From: Streptomyces sp. SAI-135
GTDB lineage: Bacteria > Actinomycetota > Actinomycetes > Streptomycetales > Streptomycetaceae
DNA: 64,000 bases
NCBI RefSeq assembly: GCF_029893805.1
Contig: NZ_JARXYP010000001.1
Coordinates: 558,001-622,000 of the forward strand
Direction of reading: 5' to 3'
Part shown: positions 1 to 12,600 of the stretch, piece by piece
How positions within the stretch are numbered: position 1 is the stretch's first letter
How the letters are laid out: every line of letters starts with the position of its first letter
The notes under the pieces: model-generated
Databases searched by the model: none
The model's input: the letters and a program-made list of their open reading frames with translations, nothing else
What the model was told of the DNA's origin: nothing
Program-made: the position numbers and the translations under genes

Positions 1-610
1 TTTTTGTCCACCCTCACGACTCGGGTGAAGCCCGGGTTCAGCAGCACCGATCGCGGCGACCAGTGCAGACCCGGAACACTGCGGCGCTCGACGGTGAAGT
101 CCGGCCTGCCGTGCGCGTCGACACCCCGCTGCACGTGATTGACGGTGAAACCCGGGTTTCCGCCCGCTTCAAGCACACCCAGCGTCACAAGGTGGAACGC
201 CCCCAGAGCCGCCAGGCTCCTCGCCGAATCCGCCTGCACCGCCCCGCCCACCAGGTCCAGCAACTCCTTACGCAGGCTCTCCCCGACCGGGGCAGCGGAG
301 TCCAGGTGCAGCACCCTGCGGGCGAGTCCGTCCACGTCCAGCGGTCCATCACGCAGCTCCGGCTCACGGCTCCGCAGAACATCCAGCGTCCGCAACGCCG
401 ACACGTGTTCCGGCGGCAACACCGCGCCCGCAGCCTCCCCGGGCCTCGACACGGGCGCCACAGACACCACGACCGGCGCGCCACTACCGCCCCGCACGAC
501 AACGCGATCCACCGGCTCCAGCGCGTCCTGCATGACCACATCGGCATCGACATCGGCCATCATCTCGGACATCGGCCTGCGGTCGGAGAGCACGGAGCCG
601 AGGCCGGTGT
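1..610 (-). other. Start of a further lonely-Cys module, cut by window edge
   Basis: [20 protein letters not shown] followed by [20 protein letters not shown] aligns with the same positions of modules A-C ([20 protein letters not shown]). It lacks a preceding OmpA-like domain. The continuation, and hence whether it has its Cys, is outside the window. Confidence 0.65.
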
Positions 611-3600
611 CGGTGGGCTCGGTGGGCTCGGTGGGCTCGGTGGAGAGACCGGCCGGCCGGAGCGTGATGTCCAGTCCGACTCCGGCGAGTTGCTGCGTAG
701 CCTCGGCCAACGTCCGTTCGGCCTTGGCGAGTCGGGTGCGTGCCACCGTCAACCGGGTGTTAGCAGAGGAGCCTTCGCCCGAGCCGTCGGACAACACCGC
801 GTCGGCGAGGGCCGCCGTCGCCTCGGCGTGCCGGGCGCGCGCGGCACCGTAGGCCGCCTGTGCGTCCGCAGGCGTGAGATCCGCCGCCGGCACGGGCTCG
901 TCCGCCCGCGCCTTGCCCTTGCCGTCGTCCTGCGGCCCGCCGGCGAGCGGTGCCAGATGCGGCCGGAGCATGTCCAAGGCGTGCTCGTGGGGGAACTTGC
1001 CGCCGTTGGCCACGGAGCGCAGCTCCGCCTCTGTCAGGGGTGCCAGGCGCAGGTACCGGCTCCAGTCGTCGATGTAGTCCAGCGCGGGATCGTGTCCGGG
1101 CAGGTTCCGCAGGAACAACTGGGCCCCGCGCATCGTCTCGTGGAAGGTGTGATGCCGTACTGACAGCATCGAGCCCATGACCGCCAGACGGATCAGTCCG
1201 AGGTCCAGGTCCGAGTTCCACTCTTGATTCATCCGCTCAGCAGTGGCCAGGAAGCGGTACATGCTGCCGGAGGTGCCTGTCAGGACCAGGCCGCCGGTAG
1301 TCCGGGAACGTGTCTTGAGGATGCTGCCTTCTCGCATCGCGTGAAGGCTCGCCCCGGACACCCACGGCAGCACGTCGTCCTGATTGATGAATTTCCGCTC
1401 TGTCTCGCTGAGCGGCGGCCAGACGTCCGCCGCGCGGGCGCCCATCTGCTTGACGATGACCGCTTCGCGAAGCCAGCGCTTCTTGTCGGCCTTGGCCACT
1501 CTCTGCATATTTGCTTTCGCAAGGAATTCTTCCGCGCGCTTTGAGGGCTCGGCCAGAACCCGCTCATCCCGCTCCTCGTTCAACTCCACCGGATTGATGA
1601 GCTCACCACCCAGCAGGTCGGCCATCAGGTACGTGGTGATACCCCGAAAGACAAAGGTTTCCAGTTCTCGGGAGTTGCCCTCGCGAACTACTGCTTCCAG
1701 GGCGGTGCGGGACGTGCCGACCGCGCCGGGAACCTTGGCATCGGTGGTGCCGAACTTGCGCAGCTGTTTGTCGTCGAGTCCGCGCTCATGAGCGGCTTGC
1801 CAGGCTGCCCGAGCCATCTTGCGCAGCTCGGCCGTGGCCGCCTCGTGATCGGACAGATATCGGGCGAGGTCCTGTTCGAAGCGTTCCGCTTCTTGGAGAT
1901 AACGCGCCTGCGCGACCTGCACCGGCAGGGCGTCGCCCGGGGCGCCGCCGCGCGCCTGACGGGTACGCCGCGTGCCGTAGTCGTGCGCCAGCCGCAGCGA
2001 CAGCTCCTCTGCGGCCCGCGCACCGCGCGTGCCGAAGGTGTACGCCACCATCGACACGAAGTCGCTGCGCAGCCGCTGCCGCCCGTGGTCGACGACGGTC
2101 GGCTCCACCTCGAGCGGTATGTGGTGATCTGCCGACACCCTCGCCAGCGCCCACTCGTTGACCCGTCGGCTCTCATCGACCGCCAGATCCGTCAGATGGC
2201 CGATCGCCCGCTCATGCAGCTCCTGGTCCCCCGGTGTGAGAGTGAGCCGCCCGGCGACGCCCGAACGTGTCGCCGGATTCGCCGGGCCCCGCCCGGTCTC
2301 GCCGCCCGGCGCCGTGCTGCGCCTGCGCACCGTCGCGGACGGGGTGGACACGTCACCGTCGGCGAGCTTCTGTAGCCTCTCACCGCCGGTGACCGGACGG
2401 CCCACCAGGCGAGTGGGTTCCGGGCGCGGGCCGCCGACCAGGTACCTGATGATCTGCTTGACGTCCTCCTCGTGGAAGCCCCTGTTCCTCGGGTCCTTGT
2501 AGGGCTTCTCGGCGCCGCGCTCGTTGTTCTTGCCGAGGACCCACGCGGGGTGCTTGAAGGCCGTCTCCAGGTTCTTGAGTTCGTCCGCCTTGAGCGGGTC
2601 GGACTGCTTCTTGCCGTACTCCTCCTTCACCTTCTTCTCCCACACGGCCCGCGCTTCGACGGCGATCTGACCGGAGAGGGTGGTCGGCCGGACGATGGTG
2701 ATGCGTTCGTAGCCCGTCTTCACGGCGGACTTGGAGTTGGGGTTGTCGGCGTGCCACTTGGCCATCCGATTGCCGCCGATGCTGCCCGGCTCCTCCAAGT
2801 ACCTGACCTGGTGGCCGGAGAGGGCCATCGCTTCGAGGTTGCCGCTGCGGAAGCCGAGGTGCTTGAGCTCGCCGCCGCTCTGGCGGTTCAGGTACTCGTA
2901 CAACCGCATCTGGCCGATGCGGGTGTCACCGCCCCAAGTGGCCACGCCCTCCCGGTCGTTCCAGAAGTCGGTGAGGTCGTGGACGGCGAGGCCGTTGTTC
3001 CGGTGCTTGGCCGTGAGGGCCGGATAGTGGTCGGGGCGCTGGGGGTTGACCTTGGCGTCGCCCGCGATGACGACGAGCGGTCCGGACGGGTCGTCCTTGG
3101 TGCGCTCGTGGATGCCGGTGAGGAGCTGATCCATGCCGGTGTAGCTGGTGTCGTGCTCGACATGGATGTCGCCGCGCTTGCCGCTGAAGCGGGACCACAG
3201 GACGATCACCTTGCGCCCGGGTTCCACGGTGATGCCCCGGCCGGCGAGCCAGGCGGCGACCTTCGCCCGGTCCTCCGGCGGGAAGCCGACGTCGTCCAGG
3301 CGCCAGCCCTCGCGGATCCTGTCCCGCAGCGCATGGCTGAAGTGGTTGCCGATCCAGGTGGTTCCGGTGCCCAACGAGACGCTGAGGGCGCTCAACTTGT
3401 TCTTGCTGAGCTTGTCGAAGTCCTGGGCGCCCTTGTTGATCTCCCGCACGATCTCCTCGGACCGCTTCTTCGCGGTCCTGTCGTGCGGGCCCTGCTGGAA
3501 GTGGATGCGCTCGGGCGCGATGCCGCTGGACCGGTAGAACTCGGCGATCTCCGGGCCCTTGTCCCGGGAGTCCGTGCCGGGTGCGGCGCTGTCCACCAGG

Positions 3601-6600
3601 ACGTGCAGGTTCGGGTCGCCGTGCAGGGCGGCGGCGATGCCGAACTGGTCGCCGGTGGCGTAGCCGGGGTGGGTGAGGACGGTCTTGTAGACGGGACCCG
3701 AGGGCGAGGAAGACGACTCTGTGGCGAGCTCTCCCGCCCTTCCGCCGTTGCCGCCCTTGCCGCCGTGCGGATGGTTCGAAGGCTTTTCCTTGTCCTTGGC
3801 ACCCCCGCCGCCGCTGCCCCCGCCGAGCAGCGCGTCCACGGTCCTGGCGCTCAGGGTGCGCAGCCGGTCCAGGATGTGGTCCTCGATGCCGAGGCCGCCC
3901 CGGCCGCGCAGGAGGGAGACCAGCTCCTCCGCACGGTCGCTGCTGGCGGTAGCCGGCCGCACGAAGGACTCCGCCGCGGGTGCCTCCCCGGCAGGGGCGG
4001 GGGAGTTCTCGATCGCCGAGTAGTGGTCGGTGCCGTTGTAGTGGAGGTAGACCGGCCGTCCCGCGCCGGAGTTGACGGGCGTGTCCCAGGTGGTGCCGTC
4101 CCGGCGCTGTACGAGGGTGAGGTTCAGGTCGAGCGCGTGGGCGACCTCGGTGGGCGCGTAGTCGAAGAACGGCGTCGTCCACAGGTCGGTGCTGCGGATG
4201 GAGTCGGTGATCAGGTCGCCGAGCCGGCGGCCCCGGAAGTCAGCCAGTTGGGGGCTCTGTTCCGCCCACCGCCCGTACCGCGTCTCCAGCAGCCGGTTCC
4301 AGAGCCGTTCGGCCCGCTCGGGGTCGTCGCCGGTCAGCGCGTCCCGGAGCTGGGCGCGCATCGCGATGGCCTGCTGTACCTCGATCAGCCGCTTGCGCTC
4401 GTCACGTGGCACGCTGCGTACGTCCGGCTGGTATCCCGGCAGCAGGGCGCGGACCGTGGCCTGGTTCAGGTCCGCGAGGACGGCCCGGTCGGCGGGGTCG
4501 GCGAGCCGCCGCAGTTCCGCGCCGTAGAGGCTGTCGCGCAGCCGGTCTTCGACGACCTGGTTCTGCTCGCGGGACAGGCGGGGCGGTGGCGTGCCCAGGA
4601 CCTGCGAGAGCGTGTTCGCGTCGAGGTCCTGCACCAGCACGTCCAGCGCGTCCCGCCGGTTCAGCTCCTGGTACCGCTCGGACCCGTGGAACCTGTCCGC
4701 GGCGTGCTGCCGCAGCTGCGGGACGTCCATCGCGGTCAGCGCAGAGTCGTGGCCCTGGTGGTGCAGACCGACGAGGAGAGAGACGAAGAAACAGTCACCG
4801 TCACCGACGACGCCCAGCACACGGAGGTCTTCGTCATGCCCGGGGAAGGGGACGGTCTGAGTGACGGGGCGCTGTTGGGAGGCGGTCGGGGAGGGGGTGA
4901 CCGTGGCTGCGGCGACAGGGGTGGGTACGGGCGAGTGGGTTCCGGTCATCGGCGAGGGCGCCGGGGCGTGGGAGGCGGTCGCCGTCACCGGAGTCGGGTC
5001 GGTCTCCCGGGCGCCGCTCACTGACCGGGACACCCTTGCGAGGTATCCCTGCTCCACCATGCGCTTCGACACCCGTGCGGAAGTCTTCGTCTCGATCGTG
5101 AAATCCGCGGCAACCAGCCGCAGCTCGCCCACCGAGGCATCCTTTTGGAGGTTGTCCAGTGCACGACCGAGCGCCTGCCGGAGCAAGTCGGCCACGGACG
5201 TGGCACGCCGAAGACCCTGACGGGACCCGGGGTCGGCGCCGGCTGCATAGCCCGTGATCACCAGCGACGGCAACGCCCGGCCTTCGCGCCAGTTGCGCAG
5301 TCCGGCCTCGGCCGTCTCGGAGGCCAGCCGCTGAACACCGGCCGCACCCTCCGGAGACGGCACGTCCGCCCCGGGCGCGAACGCCACAAGGCTGTCCGAC
5401 GACGCGCGAACCCCCGCCTCGGCCACCGGAGCGACAGGCGCCGTCCCCGCACGAGCGGCCACCGGGGAGGCAGCCCGCGGAGGGGAGGCGGAAGCCCCGG
5501 GCACCGCACTCCGGGTGGCCCCGCCCGGGACCCGCGCATCAGCCACATCCTGACCAGCGGAGCGAGGCAGCGGAGCCGAGGAAGGAAGCGGACTCATCAC
5601 CATCTTGACGGGCGCCACGGGGCGCGCTACCCGCCACGTGACCGGCGGGGGCGGCGGGCCCGTCCAGTGCGCCCCCGGTCCCGCGAAGCGGATCGCAGCC
5701 CGGGAACCGATCGTGCCGGAAAGATCAGCTGTGTAGTCGTTCCACCACACGACACGGCCCAGCCGCTGGGCGAGCGTACCGGCCATGTCCTCGGCCCGGC
5801 CGGTTCTCCCCGAGAACACCAGCACTACAGGAACTGTCAGGTCCTCGCGCATCAGCTCTGGGTCCCAGGCCATCAACTCGGGCAAGTCGTCCCTGTGCGC
5901 GACCCGCGGCAGGCCATTGAAGGTCATGTCCAGGGAGTCGAGAAGGTACGCGTGTGGAGTGACTCGCAGCAGGTACCCCGTATCACCCCACGGGGCGGCC
6001 TCCGTTCCGTCCGGCGTGATGAACTGCGTCATGTCCACCACTGAGGGCACTCCCTCACCGGTGAAGTCCCGGCCCGCACCCTGCCCACTTCCCACCCGCG
6101 TGGTCAGCGCCGTATCGGCGAACGCTCCGGACAGCTCCAGCGTGTAGGCACCCGCCACATTCACATCGGACATCTCCCGGCCCACCGCGAACCCCCGGGT
6201 GAGCTTGTCCAACGCGTCCTCTCGGTCGTCATCCGCAACCGGCGAGGGCCGCTCATGGAGGACTCGGGCCACGAAATCGTTCACATCCCGTCCCGGGGCG
6301 GCCAATGTCTCCTCGGCCTTGACCCGCGCCCAGAACATCCGCGACCGCTCGGCCACGCCCACGTTCGCCTCGGGCATGTCCAGAACGTAGCTCGCCTCTA
6401 CGGTGAGGATCTCGCGCTTCGTCCACTCCACGGCGTCATCCACCCGCGGCAGCTGCACGAACGACGTCAGCGGAGCACCAGGGTGGCTCACCCAGTGCGC
6501 CGTCGCGGCTGTCAGGACCCGCCGGGCGACCCTCTGGTTCACGCCCGAGGCGGCCTCCGGATGCGCCGCGATCACCCGCTGCAGCAGATCCAGGGTGAAC

Positions 6601-9600
6601 CAGCCGGCATCACCGGAGAATGCCTGGGCACTCCACATCCGGTCGACGTCCGCCACACCACGCAGCAGATCGTCGTAATCGGACGCGTCGTCCACGTACG
6701 GTCCGAACACCAGCCGCAAAGCCTCCACCAGGGGCAGCGTCCGGGCACGCTCCTCGTCCGTGACCTGAGCACCCGCGGCGAACCCCGCGACCCTCACCCG
6801 CCGGTCGAATTCCGCCCCCTCCGGATGCGGCCGCACCAGATCGAACCGCCCGAGCCGCCCCTGCAGATCCGTTGTGACATAGCGCGCGGGCCGCCCGCCG
6901 GCACCCCGCGTCGTGCCTTGACTGAAGGTGGACATCCGCACCCACCGCTGCGTGGGGGTGGCCACGTGGTGCGCCGCCGAGAAGTTACGAAGCGGGTCCG
7001 CGTTGAAGGCGTTGGGGAAACCTCTCAGCCCGGCCTCCTTCCGAACCGGCACGGAACTGTCCTCGGACGACCCGCTGTGACAGACCACCATGTCGATCCA
7101 GTAGTCCTTCGGCAGACTCGTCAGACTCTTACGGCGTTTGAGCCACCCTCCGTTCTGCCGCGGAACGATTTCCAGGGTCCCACCGTCGTGGGTATCCATG
7201 ACAAGCCTGCCGGGTGCACCGTGCATGTCCAGCCGGTGGGCCTTGCTCTCCGGCCCCGGACGCGGCAGCTCCGTCTCACCGAAGAACTCGCCGCTGCCTG
7301 GGTGGTAGTGCAAGAAGGTCGACATCTGGTCGAAGTGACGTATGTCGTCCGCGATTTTCGCCATGAAGGCGTAATTGTGATAGGCACGGCCGATCTGCCG
7401 GTGGGTGACAGCGCTGACGATGGGATGCGTGAACACCTCGCTTTCCCAGGCGGCAGGCGCGTCCTCCGGATCAGGCGCCAGACCGGGCGTCGTGGCGAAC
7501 CATTCGCCTTGCGGCTGCCCGGCGTGACGGAGGACGTCGATACTCCGCTCCGCACCCGGGGCGACAGGGTTCTCAAGGATCACCACGTCGCCGGTGTGCG
7601 CCCACACCGTCAGACCCGTACGATCCGACAGCTTGCGCGTCAACTCGGCGTAGCCAGCCCCGGCATACGCAATCGCCAGCACGATTTCCGTGTTCCGCGT
7701 GAGCACTCGTCCAGAGCTCTGCGTGTGCAGGCGAGCGATGTCCGCCGCGACGAGCTCCACGGCCTCGTCGAAACTCACCTCGACCTCAGAGCCGTTCGGC
7801 TGCCGCACTATCAGGGAATCACGGGTGATGGTACCTCGGGCACTCAGGACATAAGGATCTGCCGCCCAGCGCGCCCGCACCCGCCCGAGGTAGCTGAGGC
7901 CGCCGGCCGCATACGTTTCGAGGATGCGATTGTGCGCGGTGTCCAGGTCACCGGTGGCCGACGCCCAGTTGAGGCCCAGGACGGGGCGGCCCCGCTCGGT
8001 GAAGCGCCGGGCCCGGCCCGACACGATCACGTCCAGGTCATTCATCAGCCTGAACGCGCTCAACGACGCCAGACTCGTCGCCATCCCCGCCTGCTCCGCC
8101 TTGTTCACCAACGCGAAGAACGCTGCACGCTCCTGCGGCCAGAGCGATTCCGTGCGATGCAGCACCCTGCGGGCGACGGCATCCACGTCCAGAGCCTTGC
8201 CACGCCATTCCCTCTCACGCCCCCGCAGCACATCCAGCGTCTGGAGCGCGGCGGCCTCCGGCGGCAGCGAGACAGCGATCACCGCCTGCCGGCCCAGCTC
8301 CGGCCGCGACAGGCCCGCGAGGTCGCCCCGGCCCACCAGATCACGCGGTGCCTTCGGCGCGCCCTGCTCCACGACCGTGAAGTCCGCAGCCGTCAGGCGT
8401 GCTTCTCCCGCGCGAACCCGCTGTTGAAGGCTGTCCAACGCACGACCGAGCGCCGACCGGAACAGCGCACCCGCGGACCGGGCACGCCGCCTGCCCATCT
8501 TGACGTGACCGGTGAGGGTCAGCAGGTTCGGCCCGGAGACGTCGGCCCCATAGCCGGTGATGTCGATGCGCGGCAACGCCACGTCTTCCGACCTGTTGCG
8601 CAGTCCGGCCTCGGCCACCTCGAACGCCAGCCGTTCGATGTCCGACGTGTTGTCTTCGGACGCCACGTCGCTCTCGGGGGCGAATCTCACGAGGCTGTGC
8701 GACGGCAGCGCCGGCAGCGCACGGACTCCGGCGGCGGCCACCGGAGCGGTGAACACCGACCCGGACGTCTGCGGAACCGACGCTGAAGGCATCCGCACCG
8801 TCGCGTCCGCGCGGGAATCCACCGAGGGCACCGTGCCGGCGGACACGACCTCGACACCCCGCGCCGCTGCGGACCCGTCCTCGGACAGTGCCTGCACGAC
8901 GGCGGTACGCGGCGCGAACGAACCTCGCTGCCCGGCTCCTCCGGCCCGGACCAACGCATCGGCTCTGCTCCGCCCTATGGAGCGGGGCAGCGGCGCCGGC
9001 AACGGACGGGGATTCTTCACGTCCTCGTCGTACCCGGGGGGTGTTCTGTGCCACTCCCCGACGGTGTGGGCACGCACGGAAGCGAACGTGAGCACGGCCC
9101 GGGATCCGGCCCGTCCGGAGAGATCAGCCGGCGAGACGTTCCAGTGCACGGTACGGCCTGTCAGCGCGGCGAGTTCTGCGGCCAGGTCGGTGGCGAAGGA
9201 CAGCTCGGGCGTCTCCGAGAACACCAGCACCACATCAGCGCTCAGTGGCTGGCGCATCAGCTCCGGGTCACTGGCCACCAGCGCGGCCAGGTCGTCCCTG
9301 TGCGACCGGTATCTGCCCCCACCGAAGTGCAGCGGCAATTGTTGGCCATAGCTCGCTTCGGGGGTGACCCGCAGCAGGTACGGCGCAGCCTTGTCCGCCT
9401 CCCACGGCACGTCCAGCTCACCCGCGGCCGTGATGACCTTCGTCAGGTCCACCACTCGCCGCGTGAGCAGGTCGTCCGTGAAGTCCCGGCCGGCGCCGTC
9501 CCCACCGTCCGACGACGTAACCAACGAGGTGTCGGTGAATGCTCCGCCCAGCTCCAGCGTGTAGGCAGCCGCCACCTTCACGTCTGACATCTCCCGGCCC

Positions 9601-12600
9601 ACCGCGAACCCCCGGGTGAGCTCGTACAACGCGTTCTCGCGTTCCTCCTGCGAGGTCGGCCCGGGCCACGGTCGGTGGAGGACCCGGTTGATGTACCTGT
9701 GCACGCGTGGTCCTTGCGAGGCCAACGTCTCCTCGGCCTTGACCCTCGCCCAGAACATCCGCGACCGCTCGGGCACACCCACATCGCTCTGGCGCAGGTT
9801 CAAAACGGCACTGGCCTCGGCATCGAGATCGTTGGCCTGCATCCACTCGACGGCGGCGTCCACCGCCGGCAGCCAGATAAAGGTGTCGATCCGTGGGGAG
9901 CCGGGGTACGTCGCCCAGTGCTCCGCCGCCGCGGCCAGAACCCGCCGGGCGACCCTCTGGTTCACGCCCCACGTGGCCTCCGGACGCGCCGCGATCACCC
10001 GCTGCAGCAGATCCAGGGTGAACCAGCCAGCATCATCGAAGGTCCCGTCAGTACTCCACATCTGGTCCACGGCCGCCACACCGCGCAGCAGATCGTCGTA
10101 ATCGGACGCGTCGTCCACGTACGGTCCGAACACCAGCCGCAAAGCCTCCACCAGGGGCAGCGTCCGGGCACGCTCCTCGTCCGAGACCTGAGCACCCGCG
10201 GCGAACCCCGCGACCCTCACCCGCCGGTCGAGTTCCGCGCCCTCCGGATGCGGCCGCCTCAGATCGAACCGCCCGAGCCGCCCCTGCACGTCCGTATAGA
10301 CCGAGCGTATGTGCCGCCCGTCGAAATCCAGGTGCGTGCTTTGAGAAGTGGTGGACATCCGCACCCAACGACCCGTTGGGTTGGAAACGTGCTGCGACAT
10401 CGAGAACTGACGCAGCGGGTCCGCGACGAAGGCGTGGCGGAAACCATCCCCCCCGGCGTCCTTCAGAACGGGCACGGAACTGTCCGCGGGCGACCCGCTG
10501 AAACAGACCACCATGTCGATCCAGTGGTCCTTCGGCAGACTCGTCAGACTCTTACGGCGCCTGAGCCAGCCGCCGGCCTCGCTGGGACCGACCGCCCGAT
10601 AGCTGCCGTCGCGCATGTACAGGGAAAGCGCACCGGGCACGCCGTGCAGGTCCAGCCGGTAGGCCTTGCTCTCCGGCCCCGGACGCGGCAGCTCCGTCTC
10701 ACCGAACGTGACATTGGCGGCCTTGTTGCGGTGTAGGTACGTCCTAATTTGGTCGAGATGACGCTGGTCGTCCTCAATGAACCTTTGCTGGACCACGTCG
10801 TGCGAGCTGCGACCGATCTGCAGGCCGGTGGTGCTGCTCACGATGGGTTGTGTCCACACCTCATGGTGCCAGGCGGGCGGATCGTCATCCGGATCAGGAG
10901 CCAGGCCTGGGGTGCTTGCGAGCCAGTCGCCCTCAAACATCGTGGGGCGGGAGACGACTTCGACGGTCCGCCGCGTGCCGGGGTCGACGGGTCCCCCAGG
11001 GATCACCGCTTCACCGGTGTGTCCCCACACCTTCAGACCCGTACGGCCCGACAGCATACGCGGCAGCGTGGCGTAACCATGCGCCATAAAGGGGATCACC
11101 AGCACGATCTCCGTGTCCCGCGAGAGCCTCCCCCGGTCAGACAGTCGAGCCACGTCCGCCGCGACCACCTCGACGAACACGTCTCCGCGCACCGGCAGCT
11201 CCGAGCCGTCCGGCCGCCGCAGGACTATTCCGTCGGGGCGGGTCCCGGCACTCACGACGTAGGAGTCCTCCGGCCAGGGAGCCTTCAGCTTCCGCTCCTC
11301 GGCGTTGCCGTCCTTGTCGACCTCTGGGGCCTTGGCGTTGCCGTCCTCATCCACCTCCAGGATGCGAGTGTTCGCGGTGTCGAGGTCACCGGTGGCCGAC
11401 GTCCAGTTGAGGCCCGGGACCGTGCGGCCCCGGTCGGTGAAGCGCCGGTCCCGGCCCGACGCGATCACATCAAGATCATCCATCAGGAAGAAGCCGCCCA
11501 GCGACGCCAGACTCGTCGTCATCCCCGCCTGCTCAGCCCGGGTCACCAGCGCGAACAGCTCTGCGCGCTCGGGCTCCCCCACAGCGGTGTCGGGGGCGAG
11601 ATGCAGCACCCTACGGGCGATGGCAGCCACGTCCAGAGCACTGTCACGCAGCTCACGGTCACGCCCACGCAGGACATCCAGCGTCTGGAGCGCGGCGGCC
11701 TCCGGCGGCAGCGAAACAGCGATCACCGCCTGCCGGCCCAGCTCCGACCGTGACACGTCCACAAGATCGCCCAGGCCCACCACGGCATCCGGCACCTTTG
11801 TCAAGCCCCGGTGCACCACCGTGAAGTCCGCGGCCGTCAGGCCCATGTCCCCGCGTTGCCGCTGAAGGTCGTTCAGCGCGCGGTCGAGCGCGCTCAGGAA
11901 CAGCTCACGCGAGGACAGCGCACGCCGCCTGCTCGTCCTGGCCTCGGACCCGTAGCCGGTGATGTCGATGCGTGGCAGCGCCACGTCTTCCCGCCGGTTG
12001 CGCAGCCCAGCCTCGGCCACATCGGAGGCCAGTCGCTCGACGGCCTCCTCTCCTTCCACGGACGGCACAACGGTCCTGGGAGCGAACGCCACGAGGCTGT
12101 GCGACGGCAGCGCCGGCAACGCACGAACCCCCGGCGCGGGAACGGGAGCCGCGGGGACCGAAGGCGAACCCAACCCCACATCGCGCATGGCCGCCTGCAC
12201 ACCCTGCATGGGATCCCCGGCCGACGAACGCAGCACGATCACCGTCGCCGCACCGCCATCCCCGACAACGCCCGACCACTGCCCCCGCGACAGGGCAGGC
12301 TCGGAGGCCGTGGCCGGGACCTTGACCCCAGCAGTCTGCAACTCCTGCCCCACCTGTCCCGCGGACCGCGGCAACGGTGTCGGCAACGGAACCCCGTCCA
12401 CGTCAGCAACGGGCAGGGTCGGGCGCACCTCACTCCATCCCAGTCCCGGAAGACTGTTATGGGCAGCAGCCGAAGCCTGGAAGGTGAGCACCGGCAGCCC
12501 CGCATCACCCTTGCCGGACAGATCCGCCGGGAACGGGCTCCACCACACGGAACGGCCCAATGACCGGGTGAGTCCGCGAGCCATGGATTCCGCGTCAGCG

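Noticed and set aside
6255..8786. Antisense frame of about 840 codons, with similar frames at 2472-5024 and 12693-14189
   Set aside because: They recur in each lonely-Cys module simply because the modules are repeated; no start signals or domains.
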